DNA from: a virus
Length of the DNA: 58,980 bases
Virus record (IMG/VR): IMGVR_UViG_3300020470_000900
Span: 1-58,980 of that record
Strand: one strand, 5' to 3'
Shown here: positions 56,995 to 58,980 of the stretch, piece by piece
Layout: every line of letters starts with the position of its first letter
Numbering within the stretch: position 1 is the first letter of the stretch
Translations under genes and position numbers: made by a program
The notes under the pieces: generated by a model
Databases searched by the model: none
What the model saw: only the letters and a program-made list of their open reading frames with translations
What the model was told of the DNA's origin: nothing

Positions 56995-57087
56995 TTCTCC
57001 ACAGGTTTTCCACAGGTAATTAACACTCAACCTAGTTTATTTAACCATTTAATTGTTTTCCACAAAAACACGATTTACTGTGGAAAA
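56995..57087. promoter_or_regulatory. Cluster of TTTTCCACA (DnaA-box-like) sites
   Basis: Plus-strand TTCTCCACA (56995-57003), TTTTCCACA (57006-57014) and TTTTCCACA (57056-57064), plus the complementary TGTGGAAAA (57079-57087). The last pair forms a 9-bp perfect inverted repeat around 14 bases. TTTTCCACA is the DnaA-box consensus I recall for cyanobacteria. The first two boxes form a tandem 12-mer ending in CCACAGGT. Confidence 0.55.
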
Positions 57088-57090
57088 GTA

Positions 57091-57231
57091 TCATTTAGTG
57101 ACCCATAATCTATGCTTTCTAATGTATTCCCACTGTATGATAATTAACTCCTTAAGTGTTATAAACACATAGTGTAATTGTTCTCCGTAAGTAACATCGT
57201 AGTGAGGGTAATCGTTCTTGTTATTTGTCAT
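57091..57231 (-). CDS. Possible 46-residue small protein
   Basis: The ATG at 57229-57231, overlapping the upstream stop in TAATG form, opens MTNNKNDYPHYDVTYGEQLH, then YVFITLKELIIIQWEYIRKH, ending in TGA at 57091. The tight overlap and amphipathic helix argue for a gene, but the length is small and no family is recognised. It ends four bases before the TTTTCCACA inverted repeat. Confidence 0.5.
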   Translation of the reverse strand: MTNNKNDYPHYDVTYGEQLHYVFITLKELIIIQWEYIRKHRLWVTK

Positions 57232-57506
57232 TATGGGTCAATGTATCTTCCGTCTTGTGATTTATACATAGCAGCACTATTTGTCTGCTCTTCCGTGTTA
57301 GTTTGTAATTCTAATTCATCCCAGTATTTGTTATTACATAAGAGGTTAACTTCTCCATAAGGATAACAAGAATGTTCTGCTAATTCGGGCGGTTTCTTCC
57401 ATCTTTTAAGTGTTATAGTTATGTACATTTTATCGATGAAATTAACCTCTCCTATTTCATCTTTCCAGCGTACAACTTGCCCCTTCTTAAACTCATTGAA
57501 ACGCAT
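57231..57506 (-). CDS. Small conserved phage protein, unknown function
   Basis: Begins MRFNEFKKGQVVRWKDEIGE, with VNFIDKMYITITLKRW strands and Cys-containing CYPYGEVNLLC. The start at 57506, not the upstream ATG at 57533, is chosen because GAGG lies eight bases before it and the homologous-looking fold begins there. The N-terminal half looks like a small SH3-like barrel (KKGQVVRWKD). Probably an accessory host-interaction protein; function unknown. Confidence 0.7.
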   Translation of the reverse strand: MRFNEFKKGQVVRWKDEIGEVNFIDKMYITITLKRWKKPPELAEHSCYPYGEVNLLCNNKYWDELELQTNTEEQTNSAAMYKSQDGRYIDP

Positions 57507-57519
57507 GTAATTACCTCTG

Positions 57520-57711
57520 CTAATTGTCAACAATGTCCCAAAACCATCCTATTGATTTTATATAATCAAAGCATGAAAATCGTGGGAGATCTTTATATCT
57601 TTCGCCCCTAGAGTTTCTAACACCATCCATGTATAATTCTAGGTCACTAATTGTTTCAAACGTACCATGTAATTTGTCGTCTGAATCATATACTTTATAT
57701 TGCATAATCAT
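57520..57711 (-). CDS. Small protein of unknown function
   Basis: A 63-residue frame: MIMQYKVYDSDDKLHGTFET, ISDLELYMDGVRN, FDYIKSIGWFWDIVDN. It begins in a four-base ATGA overlap with the preceding gene, so translational coupling is likely; the third codon is a second Met and could be the true start. It reads as a small alpha/beta domain. No family recognised. Confidence 0.65.
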   Translation of the reverse strand: MIMQYKVYDSDDKLHGTFETISDLELYMDGVRNSRGERYKDLPRFSCFDYIKSIGWFWDIVDN

Positions 57712-57980
57712 ATGTGTATATAATATCTTAGGTCGCCAGATATCTCACCATGAATGTTATTTTCTGGGTCATCTTTTAACCTACAAAATCTTCTTACTGG
57801 GACAACTGCTACACAATCTTCATCCCAACATAGGGCATCTTGTTGTAACATATCATCTGAAAATGATTGTAATTCTGTTAACAAATCAAGGTAAGTCATA
57901 GTGTCGTTTGTGTTAAATTGGTGAACATAACTATCCCATCCTGTTGTTAATGTATTCCAGGGGATTAGGATAGGGTGCAT
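57708..57980 (-). CDS. Small protein of unknown function
   Basis: A 90-residue protein (MHPILIPWNTLTTGWDSYVH, DLLTELQSFSDDMLQQDALC, DEDCVAVVPVRRFCRLKDD). It overlaps the previous gene by one base (TAATG) and the next by four. No recognised family. The three Cys residues are separated too widely to be a zinc finger. Confidence 0.65.
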   Translation of the reverse strand: MHPILIPWNTLTTGWDSYVHQFNTNDTMTYLDLLTELQSFSDDMLQQDALCWDEDCVAVVPVRRFCRLKDDPENNIHGEISGDLRYYIHI

Positions 57981-58297
57981 TACTTATAGTGTACCATATT
58001 GTCGAGGTTGTTAACATTTTCACTCGGCAAATCTGTGCCACTCTTTGTTACATACTCCTTAATAATTGCGTATGCTTGATTAAAAATAGGAGTGAAATCT
58101 AACTCTCCTCGCAAACAATGAGCGAGTTCATCTATCTGCTCTGATGTTAAACAATGGTCAGGATGTCTGACATCACATAGAGGGATAGTATGCTCTACTA
58201 ATTCATTCAAATTAATAGTGATTTCGTAATCTCGATATACTGGCATAGGAGGATTAGGGTGTCTTTGTTGATAATCAGGAGTGATGATTACATCCAT
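57980..58297 (-). CDS. Small protein of unknown function
   Basis: A 105-residue protein (MDVIITPDYQQRHPNPPMPV, YRDYEITINLNELVEHTIPL, then a helical half LTSEQIDELAHCLRGELDFT). It is the first gene after the terminator at 58316-58346. A CTAAATA motif lies at 58305-58311, too near the start for a confident promoter. No function recognised. Confidence 0.65.
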   Translation of the reverse strand: MDVIITPDYQQRHPNPPMPVYRDYEITINLNELVEHTIPLCDVRHPDHCLTSEQIDELAHCLRGELDFTPIFNQAYAIIKEYVTKSGTDLPSENVNNLDNMVHYK

Positions 58298-58315
58298 TCG
58301 TTGTTATTTAGAGAT

Positions 58316-58346
58316 AAAAAAATCGGGGCGTGGATAACCACAACCC
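58316..58346 (-). terminator. Rho-independent terminator
   Basis: On the minus strand GGGTTGTGG pairs with CCACGCCCC across a TTAT loop (one mismatch and one G-U), followed by GATTTTTTTATC. It lies downstream of the 42-residue gene. Confidence 0.75.
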
Positions 58347-58362
58347 TGAGAGATCTTGTTAA

Positions 58363-58491
58363 TTAGATACATAAATCTTCAAACCTTGCTTTAGCAATAG
58401 ACTCGCATTGTTCCTCATCAAATTGAGGATATTCTTCTAATACTTCCTCATAGATTGTTTCTAATAGTGCCTCATGATGTAAAACTGACAT
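58363..58491 (-). CDS. Conserved 42-residue acidic protein
   Basis: The ATG at 58489-58491 opens MSVLHHEALLETIYEEVLEE, then YPQFDEEQCESIAKARFEDL and CI, ending in TAA at 58363. It is a short acidic helical pair. A GGAG lies about ten bases before the start. Very similar short proteins occur in cyanophages from memory; function unknown. It is last in the right-hand gene group before the terminator. Confidence 0.7.
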   Translation of the reverse strand: MSVLHHEALLETIYEEVLEEYPQFDEEQCESIAKARFEDLCI

Positions 58492-58496
58492 AATAA

Positions 58497-58724
58497 TTAA
58501 ACTCCAATTAATGATAATGAGTTATGATGTTCTTGTTTTAAATGTAAACAAGTACGGTGAATTTGGAAGAGCAAACTCATATTAACTCCCTCCCAATCTG
58601 TCCAGTCTGATACATAATCTTCGCAGTCAAAATCACCAGTCCCATCTACACATAGTGGGCATGATTTGAAATCTAGATTATCATCAACCCAGAAGATTCT
58701 ACCAAAAGCGTCACTACTATACAT
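58497..58724 (-). CDS. Small protein with a CxxC...C motif
   Basis: A 75-residue protein starting MYSSDAFGRIFWVDDNLDFK; the start at 58724 is preferred to 58751 because a strong GGAGGT lies eight bases before it. CPLCVDGTGDFDC supplies three cysteines in a tight group that may bind a metal or form a disulfide. The gene overlaps its upstream neighbour by eight bases. Function unknown. Confidence 0.65.
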   Translation of the reverse strand: MYSSDAFGRIFWVDDNLDFKSCPLCVDGTGDFDCEDYVSDWTDWEGVNMSLLFQIHRTCLHLKQEHHNSLSLIGV

Positions 58725-58977
58725 GATAAGTAACCTCCGTAGATGATACAAACTGATGACAATTTGAGTGGTCTACGTTATTATCAACGTACTCAAATTT
58801 GTTAATTTTGTCATAAACTTCATTGACATATTGCTGAGTTGTCATTATTCTTTTAGACATAGTTTGACCCATGAATGTAAGAATTCTGAGAACTCTATCA
58901 TGATGTTTAACATTATCCCATGTTTTTACAGGATAGTAGTCACTAACCATGTGACCATTTTTAGAAGAAAGTTGCAT
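58717..58977 (-). CDS. Small protein, possibly truncated by the window edge
   Basis: An 86-residue frame (MQLSSKNGHMVSDYYPVKTW, DNVKHHDRVLRILTFMGQTM, IMTTQQYVNEVYDKINKFEY). The start at 58977 lies three bases from the window end, so an upstream start cannot be excluded, and an internal Met at codon 10 is an alternative. It reads as a small helical protein; no family recognised. It ends eight bases inside the next gene. Confidence 0.55.
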   Translation of the reverse strand: MQLSSKNGHMVSDYYPVKTWDNVKHHDRVLRILTFMGQTMSKRIMTTQQYVNEVYDKINKFEYVDNNVDHSNCHQFVSSTEVTYHV

Positions 58978-58980
58978 AAT

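Larger units (their letters stand above)
56756..57090. other. 335-base intergenic control region
   Basis: This stretch has no gene I can support. It contains two sigma70-like promoters toward the 76-residue gene (56787-56814 and 56906-56934), a cluster of TTTTCCACA words (56995-57087) and two GGTAATTAAC decamers (56969-56978, 57015-57024), with a related GATAATTAAC at 57139-57148. A perfect TTGACA on the plus strand at 56960-56965 lacks a good -10. Confidence 0.6.

Noticed and set aside
57231-57533. Longer start (57533) for the MRFNEF protein
   Set aside because: The extra nine codons overlap the upstream gene, and a GAGG Shine-Dalgarno is correctly spaced for the start at 57506.
57629-57901. 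Plus-strand frame of 90 codons
   Set aside because: Opposite to two tightly overlapping minus-strand genes with coupled starts; product looks like antisense noise.
58305-58311. CTAAATA on the minus strand as a late promoter
   Set aside because: It lies only about eight bases before the start codon at 58297, which would leave no leader; also next to the terminator U-tract.
1-58980. tRNA genes, insertion sequences, integrase or attachment sites
   Set aside because: Looked for cloverleaf-like sequences in the intergenic stretches and for transposase or integrase motifs in the proteins; none seen.

Overview
The window is a segment of a T4-like myovirus genome of the marine cyanophage type (Kyanoviridae-like). 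I base this on recognisable homologues of T4 neck and baseplate proteins (gp13, gp14, gp8, gp7, gp6, gp25), a PAAR-type spike tip, a cyanobacterial-type heme oxygenase (ho1), the small conserved proteins usual in cyanophages, T4-type late promoters (NATAAATA) and A+T-rich sequence. No host sequence is visible, so whether the host is Prochlorococcus or Synechococcus is open. Every supported gene is on the minus strand, so the operons read from high to low coordinates.

Region 1 (58980 to about 56500) holds small accessory or early genes of mostly unknown function. They are tightly overlapped and split by two rho-independent terminators. A 335-base gap (56756-57090) carries two sigma70-like promoters firing into a 76-residue conserved phage protein, plus a cluster of TTTTCCACA words matching the cyanobacterial DnaA-box consensus.

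Region 2 (56294 to 49101) starts the structural transcription unit. It encodes small conserved proteins (one AbrB-like), a coiled-coil protein, a cysteine-rich structural protein and the PAAR spike tip. An oxygen- and iron-dependent enzyme cassette follows: a tandem 2-oxoglutarate/Fe(II) oxygenase, heme oxygenase and a second 2OG oxygenase. A late promoter then precedes a 52-residue protein and gp25.

Region 3 (49120 to 22318) holds gp25, gp6 and a giant gp7-type baseplate protein of 8115 codons, about 41% of the window. It carries GSGY-type repeats, a YHYH domain, a beta-propeller-like stretch, two LamG-like domains, a CBM-like domain, three helical Cys-anchored modules and 20 copies of a C...D...H-x-YPR module.

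Region 4 (22293 to 1) holds further virion proteins: a cupredoxin-tipped fibre-like protein, a 1384-residue YHYH/cupredoxin protein, gp8, a 2392-residue DUF4815-type protein, two coiled-coil proteins, a 2201-residue Mtd-N-type fibre, gp13 and the start of gp14. Late promoters at 22315, 16897 and 7641, and a terminator at 7651-7680, divide it into late units. Together these genes build the tail baseplate, fibres and neck; the enzyme cassette probably alters host pigment/heme metabolism or modifies proteins.
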